From DASVCS01 sp036381495 (lineage in GTDB: Bacteria; Gemmatimonadota; Gemmatimonadetes; Longimicrobiales; RSA9): 64,000 bases of DNA. Of this stretch, positions 53,264 through 62,550 are shown in pieces. A program made the position numbers and the translations under genes. Below the pieces are notes generated by a model, which worked only from the letters and a program-made list of their open reading frames with translations, searched no databases and was not told where the DNA came from. Location of the stretch: the NCBI GenBank assembly GCA_036381495.1, contig DASVCS010000054.1, positions 27,619 to 91,618 of the forward strand, read 5' to 3'. Each line of letters starts with the position of its first letter. The first letter of the stretch is position 1.

Positions 53264-56200
53264 TTACGTGGGAGTTTTCGCCAGTCTTGCGGCGACCGCT
53301 TCCACGGCTCCCCGGGCGCGCGCGGAGAGCGCGTCCAGGCCGCCCGGCGACTCTCGGGCGGCCTCGAGGTGCCGGCGGGCCGCGGCGGGGTCGCCGGCTT
53401 CGAGTGAGCACCGCGCGAGCAGCGCGCGGGCGAGTGCGGCCGTGCTCGCCCGGCCGGCGGCGTCGGCCGCTCCGAGCGCCTCCGTGCCGCGCGCTCGCGC
53501 GGACTCGATGGCGCCGGCATCCAGCTCGAGATCGCCGGCCGCCACCTGCACGTAGGCGAGCATCGCCTTGCTGTCGACCTCACGGAGGCGCGTGAGCGCG
53601 GCATCGAGCGCCGTTCGCGCGGCCGTCTCACCGAGTGCGAGGCGCGCGAGTGCGTCGAGCGCCTCGACGAACGGCGCTTCACTGCCCTCGCCCATCCGTG
53701 CCGCGACCGGCCTCAACTCGCGGCAGCGCTCTCGTGCCTCCGCCGGCCGGCCTCGCTCGAGCTCGATCATCGGCAGTCGCGACAGGCAGTACCACTCGTA
53801 CCAGTGGTCCCGCTCCTGCCGCGCCGCCGCGACCGCGCGCCGGAACGATCGGGCCGCCTCATCCAGTCGACCGGCATGGTAGTGCACGTGACCGAGCGCG
53901 TGCGGGACCTCCTGCATCTCCTCTTCGATGCCGGCGGCCAGCACCTCGGCCTCTCGGGCGAGCTTCTCCGCCTGCGCCATGTTGCTCTCGATCATGCCGA
54001 GGCAGCGGGCGTTGTGTGCAATGGCGCGGACGACCGTGGCGGGATCCGCGGCGCGACCCGCCTGCTCGGCCCGTCGCGAGCGGTCCAGCGCGCCCGTGAA
54101 GTCGCCGCTGTGGAAGAAGAGATGGCAGACGTGGAGCAGGCCGCGGTGGACCTCGGCCGGCAGACCGGCCGCCTGCGCCTCGGCCGTGAGCCGGGTGAGC
54201 TCATCTTCGAGGTCGGCCGGGCGGTGCTCTCTCATGGCCGGCTCGACGTACAGCCCGAACAGCTCGAGCTGGAGCTCGATCCGAACGGCCGGCGGAAGGT
54301 CTTCCGCGTGGCGGATGCCGCGGGCGATCAACTCGGCGGCGTCATCGTAGGCGAAGAGCCAGAGCGCGCGCCGCGTCGCGCCGAGGCACGCGCGTGCCGC
54401 GAGTTCGTCGTCCCCACCCAGCGCGGCGTGGTGCGCGACGTCGCCTGCCAGCGCCGGGTCGAACTCGACCGTGGCACCGCGCTCGAGCCGGTCGACGCCG
54501 GCCAGCGCGCGGGCGATCCGGTCGTGCACCATCCGTCGGCGCGGCTCCGAGATGCGCCGGTACGCCGTGCGGCGCACGAGGTCGTGCGCGAAGTCCAGCC
54601 TGTCCGCTTCGGCGCGAAGGATCCCCCGGCGCTCGAGCTCCTCGACCGCGCGCAGCAGCTCCGACGGCGGCAGGTCGACGACGCGCGAGAGCACATCCAG
54701 CGTGAAGTCGTGGCCGAGCGCGGCCGCCCACGGCACCACGTCCCGCGCTCGCTCGCTCAGTCGCGCCAGCCGGCCGTCGATCAACCCTTCCAGCGTCGCG
54801 GAGACGGCGCCCTCCCCCGCACTGAGCGCGCGGGCGATCTCGAGCGAGAAGAGCGGGTTGCCCGCGCTCTCGCGGAAGATCCGCTCCGGATCGAGTTCCG
54901 CGCCGAGCGGCCGCACCAGCTCCGCGGTGTGCCTCGCGTCCAGCGGCGCCAGCTCGATGCGTCGTAGCCGGCTCTCGCGGTCGAGCGCACGCACGAACCG
55001 CAGCGCGGCGGCGTTGTCCTCGAGTTCGGCCGGCCGCGCCGCGCACGCGAACAACACGTGCGTGCCATCCAGCCGCCGTGCCGCGAAGTGCAGCAGCGCG
55101 ATCGACGCTTCGTCCAGCCACTGGAGGTCATCGAGTGCGACGGCAAGGGGACGATCCTCGGCGTGATGGGCGAGGAGCATGACGACCGCCTCGAAGAGAC
55201 GGTTGCGATCGGCCTGCTCGGCCGGCGGCGCGCCCAGTTCCGGGAGCAGCGGCGCGATCTCGGCGCGCAGCTCGGGCGGGATCCGCTCGTGTGCGACGCC
55301 CCGCAGCGCGTCCACCCAGGCACCGTACGGCCGGATCAGCTCCGCCTCGAAGCCGCGACCGGCGAGGACCGTGCCGCCGGCATCGCGCACGCGTGTCCCC
55401 AGCTCCTCGAGCAGCCGCGTCTTGCCGATCCCCGGCGCACCGGCGAAGAGCAGGACGGGGCTCGACGACGACGACGCGACCGCATCGATCGTCGCCTGGA
55501 TCGCGTCCCGCTCGGCGCGCCGACCCACGAGTGGCGGGACGCGGCGAGCGGGCGGCGCGGGCGGCTTCGGCACGCGGGGCGATGCGGCTTCGACCGACCG
55601 CGGCGGAGCGGTCGCAACGCCCGAAACCGGCGATTGGAGCGCGCGCCGCGCGGCCTCGAGTTCGCGCGAGGGCTGGATCCCTAGTTCGCGCCGGAGCGCT
55701 TCACGGCACGACTGGTGCTGCTCCAGCGCCTCCCGCACCCTCCCGAGCCGGCCGAGCAGCCGGATCACCGCGATGTGCGCCGCCTCCGCGAACGGCTCGT
55801 GGACCAGACGCTCGCGCGCGTAGCCCAGCGCCCGCTCCGGCTCCGCGTCCAGCCGCTCGACCAGCGCAGTCAGCGCACCGATCCGCAACACGCGCACCGC
55901 TTCGCGCTCCGCCGCACACCAGGCGTCGAAGCGCCGGCAGCGCGGCAGCTCGAGGCCCTCGATGAAATCGCCGCGAAGACGCTCGACCGCGGCTTCGAGG
56001 ACGTCCACCGGGACCGCGCCCGCCGCCGGCAAGAGCGACTCGCGCACCCACGCCAGATCGACCATCGCGCCACGCGGCTCGAACGCGATGCGGCCCCGCT
56101 CGCTCGCGATGCGCGTCGCGCCATCCGCCTCGAGCAGCGGCCGCAGCTTGCTGAGACTCCAACGCAGCTCCGCGCGCGGGTCGTTCGCATTCTCCCACAG

Positions 56201-56368
56201 CAGGTCGCAGAGCCGCTCGCGCGAGTGCGGCCGCCCCGTCGCCACGAGGTACGCCAGCAACGCCCGCGTCTTCTTCGACGGCGGAAACACCACGGGCGCG
56301 CCACGGCGGCGCACTTCGAGCGCGCCGAGCAACCGGACTTCGAGGGCCGGGGGCTGCGGTGCTCGCAT
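53264..56368 (-). CDS. BTAD/SARP-type regulator with AAA ATPase and TPR domains
   Basis: A 1034-residue transcriptional activator. Residues about 10-100 are an OmpR-like winged helix (LGALEVRRRGAPVVFPPSKKTRALLAYLVATGRPHSRERLCDLLWE), about 100-245 a BTAD domain, then a linker and a STAND/MalT-type AAA domain with Walker A GAPGIGKT (310-317) and Walker B VALDDLQWLDEAS, followed by TPR-like helices to the C-terminus. Such regulators activate nearby genes on binding an effector. Its downstream neighbours in the same direction are the DUF4242 and lipoprotein genes, its likely targets. Confidence 0.9.
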   Translation of the reverse strand: MRAPQPPALEVRLLGALEVRRRGAPVVFPPSKKTRALLAYLVATGRPHSRERLCDLLWENANDPRAELRWSLSKLRPLLEADGATRIASERGRIAFEPRGAMVDLAWVRESLLPAAGAVPVDVLEAAVERLRGDFIEGLELPRCRRFDAWCAAEREAVRVLRIGALTALVERLDAEPERALGYARERLVHEPFAEAAHIAVIRLLGRLGRVREALEQHQSCREALRRELGIQPSRELEAARRALQSPVSGVATAPPRSVEAASPRVPKPPAPPARRVPPLVGRRAERDAIQATIDAVASSSSSPVLLFAGAPGIGKTRLLEELGTRVRDAGGTVLAGRGFEAELIRPYGAWVDALRGVAHERIPPELRAEIAPLLPELGAPPAEQADRNRLFEAVVMLLAHHAEDRPLAVALDDLQWLDEASIALLHFAARRLDGTHVLFACAARPAELEDNAAALRFVRALDRESRLRRIELAPLDARHTAELVRPLGAELDPERIFRESAGNPLFSLEIARALSAGEGAVSATLEGLIDGRLARLSERARDVVPWAAALGHDFTLDVLSRVVDLPPSELLRAVEELERRGILRAEADRLDFAHDLVRRTAYRRISEPRRRMVHDRIARALAGVDRLERGATVEFDPALAGDVAHHAALGGDDELAARACLGATRRALWLFAYDDAAELIARGIRHAEDLPPAVRIELQLELFGLYVEPAMREHRPADLEDELTRLTAEAQAAGLPAEVHRGLLHVCHLFFHSGDFTGALDRSRRAEQAGRAADPATVVRAIAHNARCLGMIESNMAQAEKLAREAEVLAAGIEEEMQEVPHALGHVHYHAGRLDEAARSFRRAVAAARQERDHWYEWYCLSRLPMIELERGRPAEARERCRELRPVAARMGEGSEAPFVEALDALARLALGETAARTALDAALTRLREVDSKAMLAYVQVAAGDLELDAGAIESARARGTEALGAADAAGRASTAALARALLARCSLEAGDPAAARRHLEAARESPGGLDALSARARGAVEAVAARLAKTPT

Positions 56369-56414
56369 GCGGCGAAACTCTCGGCAGGAGGATCGGGGGG
56401 TCGAGTCGTTTTCC

Positions 56415-56443
56415 TATCTAGCGCATCGGCGCGCGTCGGACAA
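56415..56443 (-). promoter_or_regulatory. putative sigma-70 promoter of the BTAD regulator
   Basis: On the minus strand, TTGTCC (-35), a 17-bp spacer and TAGATA (-10), ending 47 bp upstream of the ATG at 56368. The 56369-56665 interval contains nothing else recognised. Confidence 0.5.
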
Positions 56444-56665
56444 TACGCGGACCAGGTTTCACTTTTTCGATTCGTCCGATGATGGTATCCCGATGACCCG
56501 TTCGGGATTGGGTTTCGGGGGACGCGCGTGCGCTCGCGCACGCGGAGGATCGGGGCCAGGGGCGGCGAGGGCATGACCGTTGAACCGTGGGATGTGGCCC
56601 GCCTGCACGAATAGGGGTCAGGGCCGCGAGGGCATGACGGCACGCGCGTGGCGGCCGCCGGCCGC

Positions 56666-57724
56666 TCAGCGTTCGATGGCCAGCGTCACCAGGCGGATGG
56701 CCTCGCCGAGCTCGTCGACGCACGAGACGATGCGCCCCTCGACGGGGAGGCACAGGTCGTCGAGCCGGACCTTGCCGATGACGGCGCGCTCCGCCGGGTC
56801 GACCGCCAGGATGCGCGTGTCGTAGACCTTCGCGGCGCCGTCATCGGGGTCCAAGCCCGGCGCCCATTCGCGGTCGGCGACGGCGATCGCGATCCAGAGC
56901 AGTCCGGTCGAGTCCGCCGTGATCCCGGCCAGTTGCGGGGCCGGGCGGTCCTCGCTGAGGTTGCCGCGCGTGGGAGCTACCTGCGCCAGCTCCTCGCCCG
57001 GAAGCCGGAGCCGCTCGAGGAGGGAGAGGTCGTCGCTCTTCAGGATGTCGACCGCGCCGCCGGAGACGGCGACGGTCCAGACCTCGCCGGCGGGGGTTTC
57101 GGCGGCCATGTGGATCTGGACCCGCGGGTTCGGATCGTCCTCGATCGGTCCGCCGAACGCATCCGCGCCCTCATCCAGCGAGATGCGGGCGACGCCACGC
57201 GTCTCACCGCTGCCGCCGCCGTACATGAACCCGGAGATGAGCAGGCCGCGGCCGCCCGCCGCCGGTGCGACGGAGAAGACGCGCCCCGGCAGCGGCCGGT
57301 CGCCCACGTGGGAGAGGTCCTCCGCGAACACGCTCAGACGCCCGTTCCTCGGATCCACGATCCAGAGTTCGTCGTCCATGGGGACGCCGAACACCTGCCC
57401 GCCCAGCTCGCCCGGTCCCTCACCGGACCGGCCGAAGGTGCCCGCCGGCGCCCCGTCCCGGTCGAACCGCTGGATCACGCCACGGAAGACGCCGGCGCTC
57501 ACGCCCCAGCCGCCGCCGGGGAGACGGAACACACGGGCGAGTGCGTCGGGTGCGAGATCGAGGCCCGCGAAGGAGAGGCGGACGACGTCGTGTGCCGTAA
57601 CGCGCGAGCCCTCGCTCAGATCGGCCAGCGCGCGGCGGTCCTGGGCGGCCGCCGCGGTCGTACCCGCCATGGCCAGTAGGCACGTCAAGGAGATGACGCG
57701 GAACCGCCGGTCGCGGAAGATCAT
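56666..57724 (-). CDS. exported six-bladed beta-propeller protein
   Basis: A 352-residue exported protein: signal peptide MIFRDRRFRVISLTCLLAMAG to the AAAAQ cleavage region, then NHL/6-bladed propeller repeats with FGRSGEGPGELG and IVDPRNGRLSVF motifs. The GxFGRxGxGPGEL block is diagnostic for this family common in Bacteroidota and Gemmatimonadota. Usually acts as a receptor or ligand-binding module; substrate unknown. It lies 123 bp downstream of a second propeller gene in the same orientation. Confidence 0.82.
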   Translation of the reverse strand: MIFRDRRFRVISLTCLLAMAGTTAAAAQDRRALADLSEGSRVTAHDVVRLSFAGLDLAPDALARVFRLPGGGWGVSAGVFRGVIQRFDRDGAPAGTFGRSGEGPGELGGQVFGVPMDDELWIVDPRNGRLSVFAEDLSHVGDRPLPGRVFSVAPAAGGRGLLISGFMYGGGSGETRGVARISLDEGADAFGGPIEDDPNPRVQIHMAAETPAGEVWTVAVSGGAVDILKSDDLSLLERLRLPGEELAQVAPTRGNLSEDRPAPQLAGITADSTGLLWIAIAVADREWAPGLDPDDGAAKVYDTRILAVDPAERAVIGKVRLDDLCLPVEGRIVSCVDELGEAIRLVTLAIER

Positions 57725-57846
57725 GGGGATCGTACCTTGCCCGGATGGTGGATCGGAAGGCCGTTCCGTGGCGGCAGACGCAACTTCTCTTTGACCCCTT
57801 GCCCCGGCTCCGATTGAAATCAAAGGCGCGCTGACATGCGCAGGGG

Positions 57847-58929
57847 TTAAGATTCAGCCTCCGACCAATCGCATTCGCTCGCGTCCAGCGTGAATGAGCG
57901 TATGGACGATGTCGCTCGTTCGCCCGTTACGCGCTGTTCCAGCATGAACAGCGTATCTCCATGAAATGCGATGACAGGCCGGCCGTCCCGGGACGTAGGA
58001 ATGGGAGCGTCGACGCACGCCTTGCTCAAGTCTGATGACAAAAGCGACACGTAGACGGATGCCGTTACCAGGTTCCCGGCGACGTCCACGTCGAGGTGGA
58101 CGACACCGATATCTCCGGATGAGAGCTGGCGCATTGACGCGAGGGCTGACACCATGGACGCGATCTCTTCATCCGGTATCGGTTTCGCGAAACGCTGAAC
58201 GATATCGTCGGGCACTCCGCGACGCCGCAGTTTGGGAAGTCGGAGCGTATCCAATACCCGGCCGCCGGCATCGACCAGGAACAGAGAGGGATGGCCAGTG
58301 AATCCGACCAGCATTCGATTGGCCAGCTTTACGCCGCTGACATACGGGTGCGCATCCATCAGGAGCGCCGATTGCGTATATTCCGCGGGGATCGGGCCCC
58401 GATAAGACACGCTGTCATCCATCAAAGGCCAGACGCCGAAGCTCGTCCCGGCAGCTCGATTGAGGCCGGCGATCCATACGGTGTCGCGGACGACCTGCAT
58501 GGCGAATGGAAGTCCTGTGAAGCCCACTGCTTTCCGGAAGATGCCTGTTGCCAGCTCGTACTGCGAGATCTTCTGATGTTGCCAATCGGCGACCAGCAAC
58601 AGGCTGTCTCCCGCGACCGCCACGGTCACCGGGCTTCGCAGTTCTCCCGGGCCATCACCGGGCCTGCCAAATGCGCGCAAAGGCTCTCCACTCCGAGCGA
58701 ACTGAAGTACGCGTCCGCTCATCGCATCACTGATCAGAATGCTTCCGTCCCCGGCCAGCGCCATGTGCGCGGGTGCGGCTAGATAGAACGTGTCATTCTC
58801 CGCCAGCGTGAGGCTGTCGATCGGCGTCACGACCAGGCCGTCCCCTGTGCCCGCACCAGTGGCATCAGAGTCCATGCCGCCGCATGCCGCGGCAGCGCCA
58901 AGGAGCACAGCAGCGATCAACGACCTCAT
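57847..58929 (-). CDS. six-bladed beta-propeller lipoprotein
   Basis: A 360-residue lipoprotein: MRSLIAAVLLGAAAACGGMDSD has a lipobox ending at Cys17. Propeller motifs include AFGRPGDGPGELRSPVTVAV, LLVADWQHQKISQYE and LFLVDAGGRVLDTLRLP. It shows noticeably weaker G/C preference in third codon positions than its neighbours (many AT-ending codons in 58200-58700), compatible with recent acquisition. ATG 58929 follows GAGAGGTG. Confidence 0.82.
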   Translation of the reverse strand: MRSLIAAVLLGAAAACGGMDSDATGAGTGDGLVVTPIDSLTLAENDTFYLAAPAHMALAGDGSILISDAMSGRVLQFARSGEPLRAFGRPGDGPGELRSPVTVAVAGDSLLLVADWQHQKISQYELATGIFRKAVGFTGLPFAMQVVRDTVWIAGLNRAAGTSFGVWPLMDDSVSYRGPIPAEYTQSALLMDAHPYVSGVKLANRMLVGFTGHPSLFLVDAGGRVLDTLRLPKLRRRGVPDDIVQRFAKPIPDEEIASMVSALASMRQLSSGDIGVVHLDVDVAGNLVTASVYVSLLSSDLSKACVDAPIPTSRDGRPVIAFHGDTLFMLEQRVTGERATSSIRSFTLDASECDWSEAES

Positions 58930-59112
58930 TTCATCACCTCTCGGATTGCGGGGGAGAGTAACTGAATGGTTCAGCGCGCCGGCCCATACCGGCTTTCCTT
59001 CCCGGAACAACATCGCACGGGATGGCGCGGGTAGATCTACGCTAAATTTGTTCGGTTTGATCACGGCATCAACAGGTATGCGCGCCGTGATGAAACATTC
59101 GCGCTCTCCCTT

Positions 59113-59209
59113 TCGAGCGGTTGGCCCGCGGGTTCGGAGCCGCGTGGGCGCTCGCTGCGCCCGTACCACGCGCGCGTTCGACTCCGAAATGATGCGACAA
59201 CCGCGCTAG
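59113..59209 (+). repeat. CTAG-bounded ~97-bp dispersed repeat, copy C
   Basis: GAGCGGTTGGCCCGCGGGTT, then TTCGGAGCCGCG, CGCTCGCTGCG, and TTCGACTCCGAAATGATGCG to GACAACCGCGCTAG (59206-59209). TTCGGAG and CTCCGAA are a perfect pairing. It lies in the 1.6-kb gap upstream of the propeller lipoprotein. A partial, degenerate relative may lie at about 60340-60370 (CCGAAGTGACGCGACGACCGC). Confidence 0.8.
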
Positions 59210-59485
59210 CGGTTCGCGCTTCTCTGCCGGGTGTCAGATTTTCGATCGCCAGAATCGTCAGATTTTCGCCCGCCCTTGGCGGCCGGATGATTCGCGATCG
59301 GCGGCACCCCTGAAAGAACCCCACGAGGATGCCACCGGGGAAGGATCTTGGCAGCCTGCTGCGCATTCTAAGCTCCCACCGCCCAACCTGGCAACATTGT
59401 CCCCCGCTGCTATTCCACTGTCCCGGTCTCGCTGCGACCGTCTCCGGCATGGTCCGTGTCGCGTTCCTTCTCGGGGAGACGTGCC

Positions 59486-59627
59486 TAGCACTACCCTGCC
59501 AGGCCCGTGTGCAGCCTGCGATCCCGTCACTTCTCGGCGCCGATCCCGGGGAGTCGCGCAAGTACGAATGGCGCGGCGAAGCCGAACACATCCGCCGCAC
59601 CCCTGAGAACGTGGCAGGGTCGTGCTA
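59486..59627. mobile_element. ~142-bp element with terminal inverted repeats, copy 1 (MITE-like)
   Basis: It starts TAGCACTACCCTGCCAGG and ends GGCAGGGTCGTGCTA; the ends are imperfect inverted repeats of each other. The interior (CGATCCCGGGGAGTCGCG, GAATGGCGCGGCGAAGCCGA) matches the copy at 60371-60514 nearly base for base. No protein is encoded. Confidence 0.75.
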
Positions 59628-59639
59628 ATGCGGGCGGCT

Positions 59640-59905
59640 CACAGCGCGGGTGCGAGGGGCGAATACACGAAGCGAATGCGTGGAGCGGGTGCGGCGGTCG
59701 CGCGAAGCGGCTCACGAAGCGGGTGCGCGAGACGAATGCGCGAAGCGCGTGCGCGAGACGAATGCGCGAAGCGGGTGCGAGGGGCGAATGCGCACGACGG
59801 GTGCGGGAAGCGGGTGCGCCAAGCGGATCCGAGGGGCGATGGCCCGAAGCGGGTGCGAGGAGCGGGCGAGAGGGGCGATGGCCCGAAGCGGGCGCGAGGG
59901 GCGGG
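59640..59905 (+). repeat. degenerate tandem repeat, ~26-bp unit
   Basis: GCGGGTGCGCGAGACGAATGCGCGAA-type units recur with a 26-bp period between 59731 and 59783 and less regularly on both sides (GCGGGTGCGAGGGGCGAATG and GGGGCGATGGCCCGAAGCGG variants). Several frames remain open only because of the repeat. No gene is supported here. Confidence 0.75.
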
Positions 59906-60370
59906 CTCCGGCGGCGCCCGTCAAATCCCCACCAGCGGCCAGGCACGGGTCCATTCGGGGAATCGGGCGTGACATGAGCGGCCGATCCCCCAAGCAACCG
60001 GCTCGGGGGCCGAATCGGGGTGCTTGACCGCGCTGCGGCCGGTGAATCCGGAATTCCTCCCGCCGGCTCACGTTCACTGGGGAGTTGCCGGTCATGAGCG
60101 GGTGCGCATGACACCTTCCTGCGCAACACCCTCCATCGACGAGCGGGTCGCCGGGATCGCAGCGAGCCAGCGTAGCATCGTCACACGCGCACAGCTCCTC
60201 GGAGCCGATCTCAGCCCGGAAATGGTGGATGGACGGGTGAGATCGCGGTGGAGATTCGAGAGCGACCGGCGCCGCGAGCCCGGTTGGCGGCGCAAGGGAT
60301 CCTCGTGGTGGCCGCCCGCGACCCTCGGTCCGCGAACGCAGACGACCCCGAAGTGACGCGACGACCGCTC

Positions 60371-60514
60371 CAGCACTACGCTGCCAGGTCCGTATACCGC
60401 CTGCGACCACGCCATTTCTCGCCGCCGATCCCGGAGACTCGCGTCAGTGCAAATGGCGCGGCGAAGCCGAACACGTGCGTCGCCCCCCCGAGAACGCGGC
60501 AGGGTAGTGCCTAG
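60371..60514. mobile_element. ~142-bp element with terminal inverted repeats, copy 2 (MITE-like)
   Basis: CAGCACTACGCTGCCAGG at the left and GGCAGGGTAGTGCCTAG at the right, inverted repeats of each other. The interior GCGAAGCCGAACACG and CCGATCCCGGAGACTCGCG match copy 1. The remaining parts of the 58930-60562 gap hold nothing else I can recognise. Confidence 0.75.
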
Positions 60515-60562
60515 CCTCCCCCCTCTGGTCCGGCTACGAGTGCCGCGCCTCGGCGGAAGCTC

Positions 60563-61306
60563 ATGCGTTCGTCCTATGGCTGTGCTCGAGGGCCCCGAGC
60601 CTGTCGAAGTCCTAGACTCGGCCGGGGAAGTCCGGCGCTTTCCCAAGAAGAGAGTGCGCGCCTTGCTCGTCCGGTCGGCGGGGGAGCGTCTGCAGCGCGC
60701 ACGACCGCGGACTGCGGACCGCCATCGGAGGACGACACGACCGCATACGGGGCGCAGCCCGACCCGAGGCTGCCCTCGCTCGAGGCGTACGAGCGGCTCC
60801 CCGAGGAGGAAGGAACCCGCATCGAGTTGGTGCGCGGGCGGCTCGTGCGTGAGCCGGCGCCGGGGATGCGGCATGCCTGGCAGTGCGGACGGATCGTGGG
60901 GCGTATCAGCCGCTACCTGGACGAAGAGGCGCTCGGGTTGGTGCTGACCGAGATGGGCTTCATCCTGGCGAGGAATCCGCCCACCGTGCGCATTCCCGAC
61001 ATCGCGTTCATTGCGGAGGCGAACTTGCCGCCGGAGGGGATTTCCGCTGGTTTCGGGCGGCGCGCGCCGGACCTGGCCGTCGAGATCGTCTCGCCGGCGA
61101 ATGCCACCACGGAGATGAGGGAAAAGGCGATCGAGTACCTGGCCGCCGGTGCGCGGGCGGTCCGGGTGATCCACCCGCGCCGCCGCGAGGTGGCGGCGTG
61201 CCGGCCGGGCGCGGCCGTCCGGATCCTGACGGACGCGGACGTCCTCGACGGCGGCGATGTATTGCCCGGCCTGCGTACCCCGCTCGAAGAGCTGTTCTGG
61301 CGGTAG
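60563..61306 (+). CDS. Uma2-family endonuclease-like protein
   Basis: The core LPSLEAYERLPEEEGTRIELVRGRLVREPAPGMRHAW, then VRIPDIAFIAEANLPPEG, DLAVEIVSPANATTEMREKAIEYLAAGARAVRVI (PD-(D/E)XK-like EIVSP) is a clear Uma2 domain. The true start is uncertain: the frame is open from ATG 60563 but its first 70 residues are Arg/Gly-rich and unlike Uma2, and no better start codon lies near the domain. Uma2 proteins are numerous in Gemmatimonadota and cyanobacteria and their role is unclear. Confidence 0.8.
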   Translation: MRSSYGCARGPRACRSPRLGRGSPALSQEESARLARPVGGGASAARTTADCGPPSEDDTTAYGAQPDPRLPSLEAYERLPEEEGTRIELVRGRLVREPAPGMRHAWQCGRIVGRISRYLDEEALGLVLTEMGFILARNPPTVRIPDIAFIAEANLPPEGISAGFGRRAPDLAVEIVSPANATTEMREKAIEYLAAGARAVRVIHPRRREVAACRPGAAVRILTDADVLDGGDVLPGLRTPLEELFWR

Positions 61307-61545
61307 CGGTACGCGGCGGCTCGATCGTCGGCCGCGCCGAGGCCGCAGCGCCGGCCGGAACGCCGCGGAGCATGGCGCCGCAGAGTCCCGCGCCATGGTC
61401 GCACCGGGCCGACGCGCGTACATTCCTCGGGGCGTCGTGCCGGGCCGGCGCGGCCCGCGAAGCGCACCTGTCGTCGAGCCCGACCGGCGGAGAAGCACAC
61501 GCCCACGCGTCCATGACCCCGACCCGACGGAGAACGGAGTTCCGC

Positions 61546-62364
61546 ATGCGAATCGCCCTCGTCCAGCAGCACGCCGGCCCGGACCGTGACGAGAACTTCG
61601 AGCGCGCGCTCGGCGCGATGGAACGTGCCCGCGACGCCGGCGCCGAGCTCGTCGCGTTCGCGGAACTGGCGCGCGAACGCTTCTTCCCGCAGCGCAAGGG
61701 CGCGGCGGCCATGGAAGTGGCCGAGCCGATCCCGGGTCCGACGACGGAGCGGCTGGCGGAGCGGGCACGCGCGCTCTCGTTGGTGACGGTCTTCAACATG
61801 TACGAGGTCGACAGCCGCGGGCGGCGCTTCGACAGCTCGCCCGTGATCGATGCGGACGGCTCGCTGCTCGGTGTGACGCGCATGGTCCACATCACGGACT
61901 ACGACGGTTTCCACGAGCAGGACTACTACGACGAGGGCGACCGCGGCGCGCCCGTCTACGACACGAGGGTGGGGCGGATCGGCGTCGCCATCTGCTATGA
62001 CCGCCACTACCCGGAGTACATGCGTGCGCTGGGCGTGGCGGGCGCGGATCTGGTGGTGATCCCGCAGGCGGGCACGATCGGCGAGTGGCCGGAGGGGCTG
62101 TACGAGGCCGAGGTCCGGACCGCGGCGTTCCAGAACGGCTACTACGCGGCGCTGTGCTACCGTGTCGGCCGGGAGGAGCGGCTGACGTTCGCGGGCGAGT
62201 CGTTCGTCGTGGACCCCGAGGGGCAGGTCATTGCCCGGGCGCCCTCAATGGAGGACCACCTCCTCGTGGCCGACGTCGACCTCGAAGCGTGCGCGCGCTC
62301 GACGGCGCGACGGCTGTTCTGGCGGGACCGCCGCCCGGATCTGTACGCGCGCTGGCTGGGGTAG
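61546..62364 (+). CDS. nitrilase-superfamily carbon-nitrogen hydrolase
   Basis: A 272-residue amidase-type enzyme. The glutamate AFAELARERFFP (Glu40) and nucleophile IGVAICYDRHYPEY (Cys150) of the Glu-Lys-Cys triad are clear, with RTAAFQNGYYAALCYRVG following. At the usual Lys position (RKxHI motif) this protein has TRMVHI (Met113), so the third catalytic residue is not where expected. RBS GGAGTT precedes ATG 61546. Close to N-carbamoylputrescine amidase or beta-ureidopropionase in plan; substrate unknown. Confidence 0.85.
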   Translation: MRIALVQQHAGPDRDENFERALGAMERARDAGAELVAFAELARERFFPQRKGAAAMEVAEPIPGPTTERLAERARALSLVTVFNMYEVDSRGRRFDSSPVIDADGSLLGVTRMVHITDYDGFHEQDYYDEGDRGAPVYDTRVGRIGVAICYDRHYPEYMRALGVAGADLVVIPQAGTIGEWPEGLYEAEVRTAAFQNGYYAALCYRVGREERLTFAGESFVVDPEGQVIARAPSMEDHLLVADVDLEACARSTARRLFWRDRRPDLYARWLG

Positions 62365-62497
62365 AGCGTTTCGGCCGCGGGAGTGGAGCCGCGGAGATGC
62401 GGGAACGGCCCGTCGTGCGGTCGGCACACGATGCGCCGGGCCGATGCGCCGGCCGTTCCCGCGTGGCTCGACGGCGGATGCCGAGCCGAGGGTCGCC

Positions 62498-62530
62498 GGG
62501 ACCGCCGTGATGTCGTACCGCGGCGGTCCC
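62498..62530. terminator. bidirectional hairpin terminator
   Basis: GGGACCGCCG (62498-62507) and its perfect complement (62521-62530), 13-nt loop, between the convergent ends of the nitrilase (+) and VPS10-like gene (-). Confidence 0.75.
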
Positions 62531-62550
62531 ACGCGGACGGACCCGCCCCG

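Noticed and set aside
59622..60027. Overlapping small open frames rich in Arg, Gly and Ala
   Set aside because: Products of the 26-bp tandem array; no start signals or family similarity.
62362..62460. TAGAGCGTTTCGG... after the nitrilase as a fifth CTAG repeat copy
   Set aside because: Only the first 30 bp resemble the repeat; the conserved right half is missing.
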